From the NCBI GenBank assembly GCA_951217055.1, contig OX578283.1, forward strand, positions 60,641,832 to 60,705,831: a stretch of DNA of 64,000 nucleotides, written 5' to 3'. Both the position numbers and the translations under genes were made by a program. Origin of the DNA: Gerris lacustris (Eukaryota > Arthropoda > Insecta > Hemiptera > Gerridae). The notes beneath the pieces were generated by a model, which was not told where the DNA came from, searched no databases, and saw only the letters and a program-made list of their open reading frames with translations. Positions 1-11,459 of this stretch are shown here, one piece after another. Within the stretch, counting starts at the first letter, position 1. Each line of letters begins with the position of its first letter.

Positions 1-1190
1 ATTACCTCAATTTTGAACCACCTACCGTCATTCAATCTTCCCCAAATTTTGCACATACAGGGTGGTCCAAAAGTCCCCCCCCCTCTTAACTTTTGAACGG
101 TTTGAAATAAATTATTGGAACTTGGGGGATCTCTACCATGCAAAGGTAAGTTTGTTTTCATGCAATCGCCCACTAGGGACAATCACCCACTTTGCCCCCA
201 GGCCACCCAACTTCAGAATTTCAAATTGGAATGTATATTTCTGATAGCATATTTGGATTCTACGGTGAAAAATAATAAACTTTTACTTGAAACTATTTTT
301 TCTATCTCCAATATTTTGCCCCCTACAGGGGGGCAAAGAAAGCAAAATAACCCTTCCGATAATGCGTTGTAAAATCTAAACGGTTAGAGATAAATTAATG
401 AAACTTGGGGGATCCGTACCATGTAAAGGGAAGTTTGTTTTCATGCAATCGCGCAGTAGGGGCAACCTCCCATTTTGCCCCCAGGCCACCTAACTTCTAA
501 ATTTTAACTTAGAGTGTATATTTTTAATAGCAGATTTAGATTCTACGGCAAAAAATAAAAATATTTTACTTCAAACTTCTTTTTCTATCTCCAATATTTT
601 GCCCCCTATAGGGGGGCAAAGGTATAAAAATAGTAAATTTCAGCTCCTGGAGGCAAAATGGGGGTTTCCCCTAGTACGCAAATGGATGAATACACACTTC
701 CCTTTACATGGCACAGATCATCCAAATTTCAATGCTTTATTTCAAACCGTTTAGATTTTATAACGATCTAAGTGCTATTTTTTTTACTATTTCGGAAGGG
801 TTATTTAGCTATCTTTGCCCCCCTGTAGAGGGCAAAATATTGGAGATAGAAAAAATAGTTTCAAGTAAAAGTTTATTATTTTTCACTGTAGAATCCAAAT
901 ATGCTATCAAAAATATACATTCCAATTTGAAATTCTGAAGTTGGGTGGCCTGGGGGCAAAGTGGGTGGTTGCCCCTAGTGGGTGATTGCATGAAAACAAA
1001 CTTCCCTTTGCATGGTAGAGATCCCCCAAGTTTCATTAATTTATCTCAAACCGTTCAAAAGTTAAGAGGGGGGGGGGGGAGACTTTTGGACCACCCTGTA
1101 GATACAACTAAGGTGAAGAATACAGAAAGCAAAAAAAAAAAAAAAAAAAGGCTGAAAATAAGACCTGATTTTTATATTAATTATTTTTAA
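1..1190 (+). repeat. 155-bp-type repeat unit split by an insertion
   Basis: Bases 1-57 and 1099-1190 together match the tandem repeat at 42913-43370. They share the phrases CCCAAATTTTGCACATA and GATACAACTAAGG and the poly(A)-rich tail followed by AAAATAAGACC. The unit is interrupted between those two phrases by the element at 58-1098. No coding content is seen. Confidence 0.85.
58..1098. mobile_element. Palindromic TA-target inverted-repeat element (Tc1/mariner-like MITE)
   Basis: The ends are perfect inverted repeats, CAGGGTGGTCCAAAAGTC and its complement, directly flanked by TA at 56-57 and 1099-1100. Both arms are long: the first ~280 bases reappear inverted at ~780-1098. An inner related block (~370-620) has an inverted partner at ~655-770, so nearly the whole 1041 bp can fold back. 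The open frames at 115-372 (+) and 809-1036 (-) are the same arm read on opposite strands and are not genes. The TA duplication and CAGGG ends suggest Tc1/mariner mobilisation. No transposase is present. Confidence 0.85.
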
Positions 1191-1965
1191 AATAAAAGAC
1201 AATTGAATTATTAATAAACTCAACACATTTACAAAGACATATATGTAACGATATCTGGCGTAATAAATTTAAGCCGATTTAAACGATTTTCGGCTGAAGG
1301 GTCATGTGCTTTTGTCACCCACAAAATAAAGGATAATGCATACATAACATAAAATATGTAAATATACATTTGGATTGGTTATTTAAACAATAATAATTGA
1401 AAAACAAAGTGTAAACATTACAAAGAGAACCATAAACAAGCTATATTAAATAATTGTTGACATTTCAATATAACCTACCCTGTTTTAGAAACATCAAATT
1501 GAATCAGCTGTGGAAACTTAGGATCAGAACTACTTTGTTGTAATTGGTTTATAAAAACAGCATATTAATTCCAATTTAAAGTCATATCTAAGATAATGTT
1601 ATAAGTTAAAGTTATATTGGATTAGCTAAGTATAAGTGGCTTTGGTCATATTCAACTGATATGAGGCAACTATAAAATTACTTAATTATTTTATGGTTTT
1701 TCAGTGTTGCCAAATACTGAAGTAAAATATTAGGGATTTCATATTTCACTAAAATACAGCGAACTTAATCTGGACTTAATCAGCAAGTAACATTATACTT
1801 ATGAGTATTAAATGATTGGGGTCAAGCAAAGAATTTAACTCTACAAAAGACAAAATCCTTGAAAACATTAGGAAAATCTGCAATTTAATTTTAGTTTAAA
1901 AGCTTTTATATCATCCATTTGATTTAAATGGTTAGTTTATATTTTCTGAAATACTTACTTTTACT
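1191..1965. other. AT-rich sequence with no recognised feature
   Basis: No long open frame, tandem repeat or inverted-repeat element was recognised. The sequence is mostly A/T with frequent stops in all frames. Confidence 0.6.
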
Positions 1966-2196
1966 CAGTGGCGTAACTATGGGCCCGCGCGGGCCCGCAT
2001 TGCGGGGGCCCATGGCGCCCCAGTGCTAGGGGGCCCCCAAATCCAGAAATAACTGGAATTACTATCCTTGTAGTACCAACGCCGGGGCCCCCAATCCTGA
2101 ACGCAAGATGTTTTTTTTTTTTTTTTGCTCATCAATTTTTTTTGGCCCCCAAAAAGTTCTTGCGGGGGGGCCCCCAATGGTCTAGCTACGCCACTG
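1966..2196. mobile_element. hAT-like MITE with CAGTGGCGTA ends
   Basis: The left end CAGTGGCGTAACTA and right end TAGCTACGCCACTG are near-perfect inverted repeats. The flanks CTTTTACT (1958-1965) and CTTATACT (2197-2204) match at 7 of 8 bases, as expected for an aged 8-bp hAT duplication. The interior is GC-rich with runs of GGGCCC-type sequence and a T tract. There is no transposase. A related left end occurs at 44981. Confidence 0.75.
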
Positions 2197-2252
2197 CTTA
2201 TACTATAATTAAGAGAAATATAAAATGTATTTGTGAGAAGTCTCTCGTAAAA

Positions 2253-2930
2253 AGGGTTTCGTTGGTATTGTGAACAAAAATAAATTAGGGGGGGGGGGGC
2301 GGGGGAACGGAAAATGTTGATGCTTTTTTGACAAAATGGCATCGAAATTCTAACAATCGATTCAAGTGTTTTATATTTTTGTAATCTACTCTCTAATACC
2401 ATTCATTTGATATCCCACTTAAAATTTCAAAAAGAAAAATCCCTTAACATGAATTATCCACCACTTTGGATTCCCAGTTAATCAGATATCCAGCTATTCT
2501 TATTTTTTCTATGGCCAAGCAGACTCCGCATTTTTTATATTTCTTGTAAAGCTTTTGACAAGGAGGGGACACACAAAATTTTGATGTTTGTTGACAAAAT
2601 AGCGTGGAAAATTAAACAATATATACAAGATTTTTTTATATTTTTGTAATCTACTCTTTAACACCTTTCATTTGATACTCCACTCAACATTTTTTAAGTT
2701 TTTTCTTTTTTTTTGCGTGACATGAATTATCCACCATTTTGAATTTGAACAGCTGATAATGTTAAGTTCGCTTTAAGGAATATTTTTCCTGTGTGGGCGT
2801 CAAAACGAAAGTTTCGTATTTTTATCTCTTTTGATTCAAAAGTTATTGGATCCGTACAGAGTGACATACCAGACAGACAGAGGAACGAAACTATAATGGT
2901 TTCTTTTTTTGGTTTTATCAACAAAACCCT
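2253..2930. mobile_element. Family F inverted-repeat element, copy 1
   Basis: The ends are AGGGTTTCGTTGGT and an imperfect complement (TCAACAAAACCCT). Internal text shared with 49113-50091 includes TTGACAAAATGGC, CTTTCATTTGATA and GACATGAATTATCC. The right part carries the CTGTACGGATCC-type and CAGACAGACAGA segments found in other F copies. The short frame at 2727-2924 (-) lies wholly inside and is not a gene. Confidence 0.75.
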
Positions 2931-3037
2931 AAAAAATATTGAGATGGCGTGAAAATCTGATGTTAAGAAAAATTGGTTTATAGTCTGGGCTTAAATTCGG
3001 AGGTTATTAAAACTCCTGTATTGATTTTATTAAATTT

Positions 3038-4810
3038 TTGCTTCCGAGCTTACCGAAGTCAAGAAAAGCTATGTGTGATCGTTCCGAAAAACCTAAATTT
3101 TTTAGGTCTCCGATTTCAAACATTTCAAGACAGAAATCCATTTTTGGTTCCATGTCTGTCGGTCTGACGGTCTGACGGTCTGTCGGCTCAGTTTTGTGCG
3201 AAACTACATATAAAACTTCAGGGGGGGGGGGGGATTAAACAAATTTGACCATAATGGGCTGTAAAAGCATAAAATCATTAATGTATACGAAGGACGCGAG
3301 GAAGCTATGTGCCACACTAATTGGCAGAGTATTTGATTCCGTGTCCGTCTGTCGGTCTGTCACTCAATTTTTGCGAACCAACATAATATTTGACAAACTA
3401 CACGTCCGATTTTAATTTCCCATATAACTTTCAAACTTCTGCGTCCATTAGTTTCTTTTCGATATGCGCACAAACATACATTTATTTACAGGTATATCGT
3501 CAAAAGTACTAATCCGATTTTAATGAAATTTGGATAGATTGTCGAAAGCAGTCCCAGATTAATTGCAACTGCTCTTTAAATTTTGCTAAATATGCTACTT
3601 TAATTCTTATAAAAAATCAAAACAATTTTGACAGATTTTATATAGACTGCCAATTAGTGTGGCACATAGCTTCCTCGCATCCTATCACGTACTTTATTGT
3701 TATATTAACATTAACGTTGTATTACTTTATTTTTTATTGTGTAAAAACTATTAAAAGTTTTTAGCGATCTTTAACACTTCATAGCGGTGTCGCTGTTGGT
3801 TTTACTAAAAAATTATATTTGAAAAAAGTGTTTGTCTCATTGAATAGATGAAGTTTGATTTTTTTTTCCCGACCTAAAATTCCAATTATAAATTTGAAGT
3901 TCACCATTGAGCGAGCATTGCGCGTTAACGCTTGAACGAATAACGTTGTCTAACGAACTCGTCCTGGGCATTGGTAAAATGAACATGTCTACCAAATTTC
4001 ATCAAAATCGGTCGACATTTACTCAAGTTATCGTCACACGTTTCATAATTCGTGGAGACACAGACCGACAGATAGACAGACAGACACGGAACCAAAAATG
4101 TTCCCTGATGTCTGAAACGGATTTCTGTCTTGGAATTTTTAAAATCGGAGACATAAAACTTTTTCGTTCTCAAAAGTGAACACAATGCTTCCGTTACCTT
4201 CGGTAAGCTCGGAAGCAAAAAACGGGGGAATATTAAATGAATTTGAATGAAATCATTAAAGAAAACAATATATAGGACGCAAGGAAGTTATGTGTGGTTC
4301 CATGGCTGTCTGTCTATCGGTTTGTCGTTCAATTTTTGAGAACCAACATATAAAAATTGGGGGGGAAAATTAAATAAATTTGACAATAATGGGCTGTAAA
4401 TGCATAAATTCAGTAATTAGTTTGTCTGATTTTGATTTGGATACGTATACGCCCATTGTTGGTCACATATAACTTTCAAACTTCTCCACCGATATGTTTC
4501 TTTTCGACATGCGCACAAACATAACATTTATTTACAGGAATATCTTCAAAAGTTCTTATCTAATTTTTATGAAATTTGGATTATTTGTCAAAAGTAAGCC
4601 AGCAGAAAGCCCGAGATTAATTTAAACTTCGCTTTTAATTTTTTCTAAATTGATGAACTTTATTAACTTAATTTTTACAGATTTAAAAAAAAAAAAAAAA
4701 AAAAAAACACGGGTGAAATATTAAATGAATTTGAAAATAATAAGTTTTAAAATCATTAATGTAAACCAATAGGACGTGAGGAAGTTATGTGCCACACTAA
4801 TTGGCAGACT
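3038..4810. mobile_element. Nested and partial family C copies
   Basis: Left ends (GCTTCCGAGCTTACCGAAG at 3038) and right ends (GAGGAAGCTATGTGCCACAC near 3297 and 4780; inverted near 3650-3690) are interleaved with interior C sequence in both orientations, so this is a stack of partial copies. Interior landmarks are GTCTGTCGGTCTGTC, GCGCACAAACATACATTTATTTAC and CAATTTTGACAGATT. Short frames here are by-products of the repeats. Confidence 0.7.
3826..4056 (+). repeat. Family D repeat, copy 1
   Basis: This segment from GTTTGTCTCATTGAATAGAT to CTCAAGTTATCGTCA matches 13890-14102 closely, including CGTTGTCTAACGAACTCGTC and the following TGGTAAAATGAA. A third, inverted copy lies at 52738-52860. 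Neither clear inverted ends nor a coding frame is seen. Confidence 0.7.
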
Positions 4811-4822
4811 ATTTTCATTTCA

Positions 4823-4825
<3 letters not shown>

Positions 4826-4876
<51 letters not shown>
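4826..4876. repeat. (ATT)n microsatellite
   Basis: About 17 uninterrupted ATT triplets lie next to the right end of a family C copy. Confidence 0.95.
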
Positions 4877-4877
<1 letters not shown>

Positions 4878-5204
4878 AGTCTAAATTAAAAAAGTAGAAT
4901 ATTAGTAATTTACTTTTTAACAAACCTTGACTCTGTTAGTTTATTAAGTCCGATCGGTAAACTTTACTGAAAAAAAAGAAAGTTATATTTAAGTGTATGT
5001 TATTAGTTATTAGTTATTAGCTTTTAAAAAATAATAATGATTGCTAGATTGTTAATAATACTTAAATGATAATACTTAAATAGAGGCGGGGGAAGATTTT
5101 GTTCTAAATTCTTAAAATTAGAGTTTAAAACAGTGTTGTCCTTGTTTTTTATTTGTGTATAATTATTAAGTAGTAGTGTTTAAGGTATGCTAGAATCATC
5201 ACAA

Positions 5205-5378
5205 AGTATGGTATGGCTTAGTATTTATGAGCGCCTTGTACTGTATGTGTCCGCCTCGCAGCGCTAGGGTAGTGGCTTGTTACCAGCACCCGCCCCCTCT
5301 CGGTAGAAGACGTTCAGTCGTTGTGCGGCCGTTCTAAGGAACACATAGCCGGTGATTTTTCAGTCCGCGGTCTTCAAT
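5205..5378 (+). promoter_or_regulatory. Candidate promoter and 5' leader of a host gene
   Basis: This ~170-bp block is clearly more GC-rich than its surroundings and ends at a start codon. Two TTCAGTC motifs (5313-5319 and near 5359) match the arthropod initiator consensus TCAGTY; no TATA box is seen at the expected distance. The composition change and adjoining exon support a leader. The exact transcription start is inference. Confidence 0.4.
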
Positions 5379-5529
5379 ATGCCCGTTCCAAACCGGCAAC
5401 AACAGCCGGGGAGTCCGTGGACAAATAAGCATCGTCCTGTAAATGTACCAGTTGGTGAATATGAAAGCGCATCTATTGACGTCAGTTTTAAGGATATTAC
5501 GCTATCGGCTAAATCAAGAACTGGTCAAA
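5379..5529 (+). CDS. First coding exon of an unidentified host gene
   Basis: ATG at 5379 (A at -3) opens 50 codons beginning MPVPNRQQQPGSPWTNK and ending DITLSAKSRTGQ, then one extra base before the donor GTAAGT at 5530, so the intron is phase 1. Codon use and composition are unlike the surrounding AT-rich DNA. The N-terminal ~20 residues are polar and proline/glutamine-rich, with no signal peptide or membrane segment. The stretch IDVSFKDITLSA (residues ~33-44) resembles the beta strand just before the Walker A loop in ABCG-type transporters, but this is a weak resemblance and no Walker motif lies in this exon. No downstream exon was found. Confidence 0.55.
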
Positions 5530-5900
5530 GTAAGTCTTTATTTAGAATTATTTATAAAAGAAAAAAATTAATCGATTTTTTTTAAATGCATAACAACATG
5601 TTGATTAAAACAAACGAAATTATGTACATCACTTTTAATGTCAAGAACTGGTCAAAGTAGGTCTTTCTTTAGAATTATTTACAGAAGAAAAAATAAATCG
5701 ATTTTTTTAAAAAAAATGCATAACTACGTGTTAATAAAAACAAATGAAATGATCGACATCACTTTTAATGCCAAGAACTGGTCAAAGTAAGTCTTTCTTT
5801 AGAATTATTTATAGAAGAAAAAATAAATCGCTTTTTTTCTTAAAAAAAATACGCAACAACATGTTGATAAAAACAGACGACATGAACGACATCACTCTTA
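5515..5900 (+). repeat. Tandem repeat of the exon end plus splice donor
   Basis: Three head-to-tail copies of a ~126-130-bp unit start at about 5515, 5641 and 5771. Each contains CAAGAACTGGTCAAAGTA, so the last ~15 exon bases and the donor are copied: GTAAGT at 5530, GTAGGT at 5657 and GTAAGT at 5787. A decayed fourth copy of the intronic part lies at about 6830-6950. Confidence 0.85.
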
Positions 5901-6229
5901 GTGTTTAACTTTTAGATATATTAATTTATAGAAAGACTGATAGCAATTTTGAAAACATACATTTTTAATGATAAAAATCACAATTATATTATTAGTAACA
6001 AAAAATAATAATAAATAAATTATAAACAATATAAAATTATAAAAATTATTACAAAATTATAAAAATATCATATTCATTATTAAAATTAAAAATAATCTTT
6101 ATAAGTATAAAGTGTGCCATTCGATTTTTTTTTTTTTTAAATGTTTGGATATAGAAAAGAAAAAAAAATTCTATAAAATTTATAAATGACAACAATATTT
6201 TTACAAGTTCAAGTTTAATGGTCATTAAT

Positions 6230-6790
6230 GAAGATTTTTTATGAGTTCTATTGTAGCTAACAATTATAAGGATTTTCTTATCATTTTTATTTTAGTTATT
6301 AATTAATGAAAATATTCTTATATGAGTCTTAGTAAAGTTAGAATTAACAAAGATATTCTTGTGAGTTCTAGTTTAGTTATAATTAATGAAAATGTGCTTA
6401 TATGAGTTCTGTTTATTTATTATTAATAAAAATAGTCGAATGAGTTATAGTTTAGTTATAATTAATAAAAATATGTTCATAAGTTCTCTTTATTTATAAT
6501 TAATAAAAATATTCTTGTGAGTTCTATTTTAGTTATAATTAATGAAAATATGCTTATGAGTTCTGTTAATTTATAATTAATAAAATTATTCTTGTGAGTT
6601 CTACTTTAGTTATAATTAATTAAATATACTTACGAGTTCTATTTTAGTCATAATCAAGGAACATATTTTATCAGTTCTAGCTTAGTTATAATTAATTAAA
6701 ATATTCTTCTTATTTATATAAAAATTCTAATTTAATTAATTATTATTGAAAATTATTAAATTAAGTTCTGTTAATGTTCTAGCTTACTTG
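6230..6790. repeat. Degenerate intronic tandem repeat, ~55-60 bp
   Basis: Phrases such as GAGTTCTATTTTAGTTATAA and TTAATGAAAATATTCTTAT recur about nine times with substitutions and small length changes. No frame is maintained. Confidence 0.75.
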
Positions 6791-7124
6791 TGAAGTAATA
6801 TTCATACAAATTTTTTTGATGTCCTAGGTTCTTTCGAATTATTGATAGAAGAAAAAACTTCTTTTTTTAATGCATAACTACGTGTTGATAAAAACAAACA
6901 AAAAGATATCAATTTTTATTTTTAACTTTTAGATATTCATTTAAACTGTGCGATAGCAATTGTCAAAACATACATTTTTAATGGTAAAAATCACTATTAT
7001 ATTGTTAGTAACAAAACAAAACAATACTTTTCCTACTATTAGTAGTGAGGAAAAGTAAAAAGTTATAGTATAAATCATTAATTACAAATAATTTTAAAGT
7101 AATATTTATACATGCATAATATAG

Positions 7125-9655
7125 TTTCTATTAATGTTTAAGTTCCAGTTTCAGATCAGAGTCATTTCAAAGTAATATTCGTACATGCATATAGGTTCTG
7201 TTGATGTTCTAGTTTCAGTGTCATTACAAAGTAATATTCATATTCGTACATGCATATATAGGTTCTGTTGATGTTCTAGTTTCAGTGTCATTACAAAGTA
7301 ATATTCATATTCGTACATGCATATATAGGTTCTGTTGATGTTCTAGTTTCAGTGTCATTACAAAGTAATATTCATATTCGTACATGCATATATAGGTTCT
7401 GTTGATGTTCTAGTTTCAGTGTCATTACAAAGTAATATTCATATTCGTACATGCATATATAGGTTCTGTTGATGTTCTAGTTTCAGTCTCAGTACAAAGT
7501 AATATTCATATTCGTACATGCATATATAGGTTCTGTTGATGTTCTAGTTTCAGTGTCATTACAAAGTAATATTCATATTCGTACATGCATATAGGTTCTG
7601 TTGATGTTCTAGTTTCAGTCTCAGTACAAAGTAATATTCATATTCGTACATGCATATAGGTTCTGTTGATGTTATAGTTTCAGTCTCAGTACAAAGTAAT
7701 ATTCATATTCGTACATGTATATAGGTTCTGTTGATGTTCTAGTTTCAGTCTCAGTACAAAGTAATATTCATATTCGTACATGCATATATAGGTTCTGTAT
7801 ATGTTCTAGTTTCAGTCTCAGTACAAAGTAATATTCATATTCGTACATGCATATAGGTTCTGTTGATGTTCTAGTTTCAGTGTCATTACAAAGTAATATT
7901 CATATTCGTACATGCATATATAGGTTCTGTTGATGTTCTAGTTTCAGTGTCATTACAAAGTAATATTCATATTCGTACATGCATATATAGGTTCTGTTGA
8001 TGTTCTAGTTTCAGTCTCAGTACAAAGTAATATTCATATTCGTACATGCATATAGGTTCTGTTGATGTTATAGTTTCAGTCTCAGTACAAAGTAATATTC
8101 ATATTCGTACATGCATATAGGTTCTGTTGATGTTATAGTTTCAGTCTCAGTACAAAGTAATATTCATATTCGTACATGTATATAGGTTCTGTTGATGTTC
8201 TAGTTTCAGTGTCATTACAAAGTAATATTCATATTCGTACATGCATATAGGTTCTGTTGATGTTCTAGTTTCAGTCTCAGTACAAAGTAATATTCATATT
8301 CGTACATGCATATAGGTTCTGTTGATGTTATAGTTTCAGTCTCAGTACAAAGTAATATTCATATTCGTACATGTATATAGGTTCTGTTGATGTTCTAGTT
8401 TCAGTCTCAGTACAAAGTAATATTCATATTCGTACATGCATATATAGGTTCTGTTGATGTTCTAGTTTCAGTCTCAGTACAAAGTAATATTCATATTCGT
8501 ACATGCATATAGGTTCTGTTGATGTTCTAGTTTCAGTGTCATTACAAAGTAATATTCATATTCGTACATGCATATATAGGTTCTGTTGATGTTCTAGTTT
8601 CAGTGTCATTACAAAGTAATATTCATATTCGTACATGCATATATAGGTTCTGTTGATGTTCTAGTTTCAGTGTCAGTACAAAGTAATATTCATATTCGTA
8701 CATGCATATAGGTTCTGTTGATGTTATAGTTTCAGTCTCAGTACAAAGTAATATTCATATTCGTACATGCATATAGGTTCTGTTGATATTCTAGTTTCAG
8801 TCTCAGTACAAATTAATATTCATATTCGTACATGCATATAGGTTCTGTTGATGTTATAGTTTCAGTCTCAGTACAAAGTAATATTCATATTCGTACATGC
8901 ATATAGGTTCTGTTGATGTTCTAGTTTCAGTCTCAGTACAAAGTAATATTCATATTCGTACATGCATATAGGTTCTGTTGATGTTCTAGTTTCAGTCTCA
9001 GTACAAAGTAATATTCATATTCGTACATGCATATAGGTTCTGTTGATGTTCTAGTTTCAGTCGCAGTACAAAGTAATATTCATATTTGTACATGCATATA
9101 TATGTTCTGTTAATGTTCTAGTTTCAATGTCATTACAAAGTAATATTCATATTCATACATGCATATATAGGTTCTGTTCATGTTCTAGTTTCAGTCTCAG
9201 TACAAAGTAATATTCATATTCGTACATGCATATAGGTTCTGTTGATGTTCCAGTTTCAATGTCATTACAAAGAAATATTCATACATGCATATATAGATTC
9301 TGTTCATGTTCTAGTTTCAGTCTCAGTACAAAGTAATATTCATATTCGTACATGCATATAGGTTCTGTTGATGTTCTAGTTTCAGTCTCAGTACAAAGTA
9401 ATATTCATATTCGTACATGCATATAGGTTCTGTTGATGTTCTAGTTTCAGTCTCAGTACAAAGTAATATTCATATTCGTACATGCATATATATGTTCTGT
9501 TGATGTTCTAGTTTCAATTTCATTACAAAGTAATATTCATACATGCATGTATAGGTTCTGTTGATGTTCTAGTTTCAGTGTCATTACAAAGTAATATTCA
9601 TATTCGTACATGCATATATAGGTTCTGTCGATGTTCCAGTTTCAATGTCATTACT
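7125..9655. repeat. 65-67-bp minisatellite, about 37 copies
   Basis: The unit runs AAAGTAATATTCATATTCGT, ACATGCATATA, GGTTCTGTTGATGTTCTAG, TTTCAG. Two features vary between copies: GTGTCATT versus GTCTCAGT, and one versus two extra TA after ACATGCATA. The variants alternate in runs, so the array has higher-order structure. The edges (7125-7200 and 9060-9655) are more diverged. It lies ~2 kb downstream of the candidate first exon, presumably in its intron. Confidence 0.95.
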
Positions 9656-9659
9656 ATGT

Positions 9660-10140
9660 TTAATTCAGTTTAGTTCTCTTTAAAAGAATATTTGTTTGAG
9701 CTTATTATGCAAAGATAGTTGTTTTTTACATCCGTAAAAAAACATTATTTATTCTATACTTCAAATGTTAATCTATGACTATTGATTAAGTTATGTTATC
9801 GCCCATTAAGCTAACTAAGCTAGCTAAGTTTATATTTTAATCACTATGTGTCAATTGAACAAACTCTTAGGTAACAAAATTCTAAATTAATATTAATACA
9901 ATAAAAATTTAACTAAAACTGCAATTATAACAAAAATGCTGTATAAGCTAAGCACTAAGCCATGACAATTGTGAATTAACTTCTTTTTTTTATTTAATTG
10001 AGTATGATGAATCATTATGGAAATGTAGTTAGTCGTAAGTAGTCTTTTATAATAGTTAATTCTACATATTATATTACACAACTAATAATAATTATAATTA
10101 TCATAATTATAACAATAACACAAATAATTATTATAACAAT
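9660..10140. other. AT-rich sequence, no gene seen
   Basis: Low-complexity A/T text with short ATAATTAT-type repeats. The 62-codon frame at 9893-10081 (-) has no recognisable content. Confidence 0.6.
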
Positions 10141-10330
10141 AATGGGAACTGGTGTAGCCTAGTTGTTTGCCTACTTATAACTCCGTATAAAACTAAGGTC
10201 ATAATACCGACGTATCCCGTGAGTTCGAATCCTAGATGGGTGAGACATGTTTTACATTGATGATCTCATCATGGAGATGAGTAAAGTGGCTGCGATCTGG
10301 ACCTGTAATAACCAAATGTTGATCAGTACA
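10141..10330 (+). mobile_element. tRNA-derived SINE (family T1), plus copy
   Basis: GGTGTAGCCTAGTTGTTTGC fits a polymerase III A box and GAGTTCGAATCCTAG, ~65 bases later, fits a B box. The body GGTGAGACATGTTTTACA is shared, inverted, with copies at 34860, 35820 and 41820. It does not fold as a full tRNA, so it is a SINE head and not a tRNA gene. Confidence 0.7.
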
Positions 10331-10615
10331 TAAAATATAAAATCTGTAGGGCAATACAGATAATAAGTAGAAAGGTAACAACAGGTGGATTTGTAATATT
10401 TAAAAATTACCTTGCAATAAATAAATTTTAAGGTAGTTGCAGATATATTTTGAGAGCATCAGATTTGTAAAAATATTATACTCACCGGTTCGAATATATT
10501 TTTAGGGTCCGTAAGCAAAAAAACGAGAAGTCTAATACATTTCTAGACTGGTCTGTCAGTCTATCTCTAACGTACCTACCTGATCATCGAAAGTACCTAG
10601 CAAATAAATTTGGAA

Positions 10616-10850
10616 CTTCTTTAGATTGTTACTCCCCCTTTTTTTAAAAAATAGAGGGGAGTAACAATCTAAAGAAGGTGGACGGAATGTTCTTCTTTAG
10701 ACTGTTACTCCCCTTATTAAAACAGAAGTGTGATATTCCTTTGCCCCAAATAACTTTGAACTAAACATCCCCTATGTCGTAATAGTTATTTAGTCAAAGT
10801 CATTTATATTCTAAAACAACATAGGGGAATGAATAACAATCTGAAGAAGT
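10616..10850. mobile_element. Hairpin MITE with CTTCTTTAGATTGTTACTCC ends
   Basis: The left half is a hairpin (10616-10677) with 20-nt arms CTTCTTTAGATTGTTACTCC. The right end is an imperfect complement finishing CTGAAGAAG. Interior text (GTAATAGTTATTTAGTCAAAGT) is shared with the copy at 60074-60303. No coding content. Confidence 0.8.
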
Positions 10851-11034
10851 ACCCAAAAATTTAAATATTGTAGCAATTTTATATTTGATAACCCAAAAAC
10901 AGAAAAATTATAGGGAAGCCCCCAAAAATCTCCCTCAAAAACTAAGGGTTGAATTTAAGGGATTAAACATTTTTTTAAAGGAAATGCGTCGTGGGGTGTT
11001 ATATGAAAGACGTGGACGCCTTGAGTACTAAATA

Positions 11035-11218
11035 TATATATTTATTTTGTATATATATTTATTTTGATAATTTATTTTGCATATATATTTATTTTGTATA
11101 GGTATATATTAATTCTGAATATATATTCATTTTGTATATATATGTATTTTGTATATATATTTATTTTGTACATATATTTATTTTGTATATATATTTATTT
11201 TGTATATATATTTGGTTT
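11035..11218. repeat. Tandem ATATATATTTATTTTGT repeat
   Basis: Units of ~17-25 bp built on ATATATATTTATTTTGT repeat about nine times. The hydrophobic tyrosine/isoleucine-rich frame at 11064-11288 (+) is simply this repeat translated. Confidence 0.9.
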
Positions 11219-11459
11219 TGTTCGTTTACGTATTCATCTTTGTGCAAACATAATACATTATGATCTTAAACATAAGGGAGCACCGTAAAAGGATAGGATG
11301 TTTTTTATATAAAAAAGAAGACGAAAAAGAACTATCCATGAACATAATTCATTTACGCTAAAAATTTAAATTGGTTGTATTTTTAGTTCTAAGGTACAGA
11401 ATGTCATAATTTTGACAATGTAATGATTTTGTTCAAATTAATTGTTATTCTTTTACCAG

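Noticed and set aside
1977..2402. 141-codon minus frame
   Set aside because: Runs across the hAT-like MITE, poly(G) and family F sequence; composition is that of the repeats.
5352..5585. 77-codon frame starting at 5352
   Set aside because: It begins at a GTG and runs through the GTAAGT donor into repeat DNA. The ATG at 5379 and exon end at 5529 are better supported.
7125..9655. Possible CRISPR-like array
   Set aside because: There are no unique spacers; the whole 65-67-bp unit is repeated, and the DNA is clearly eukaryotic.
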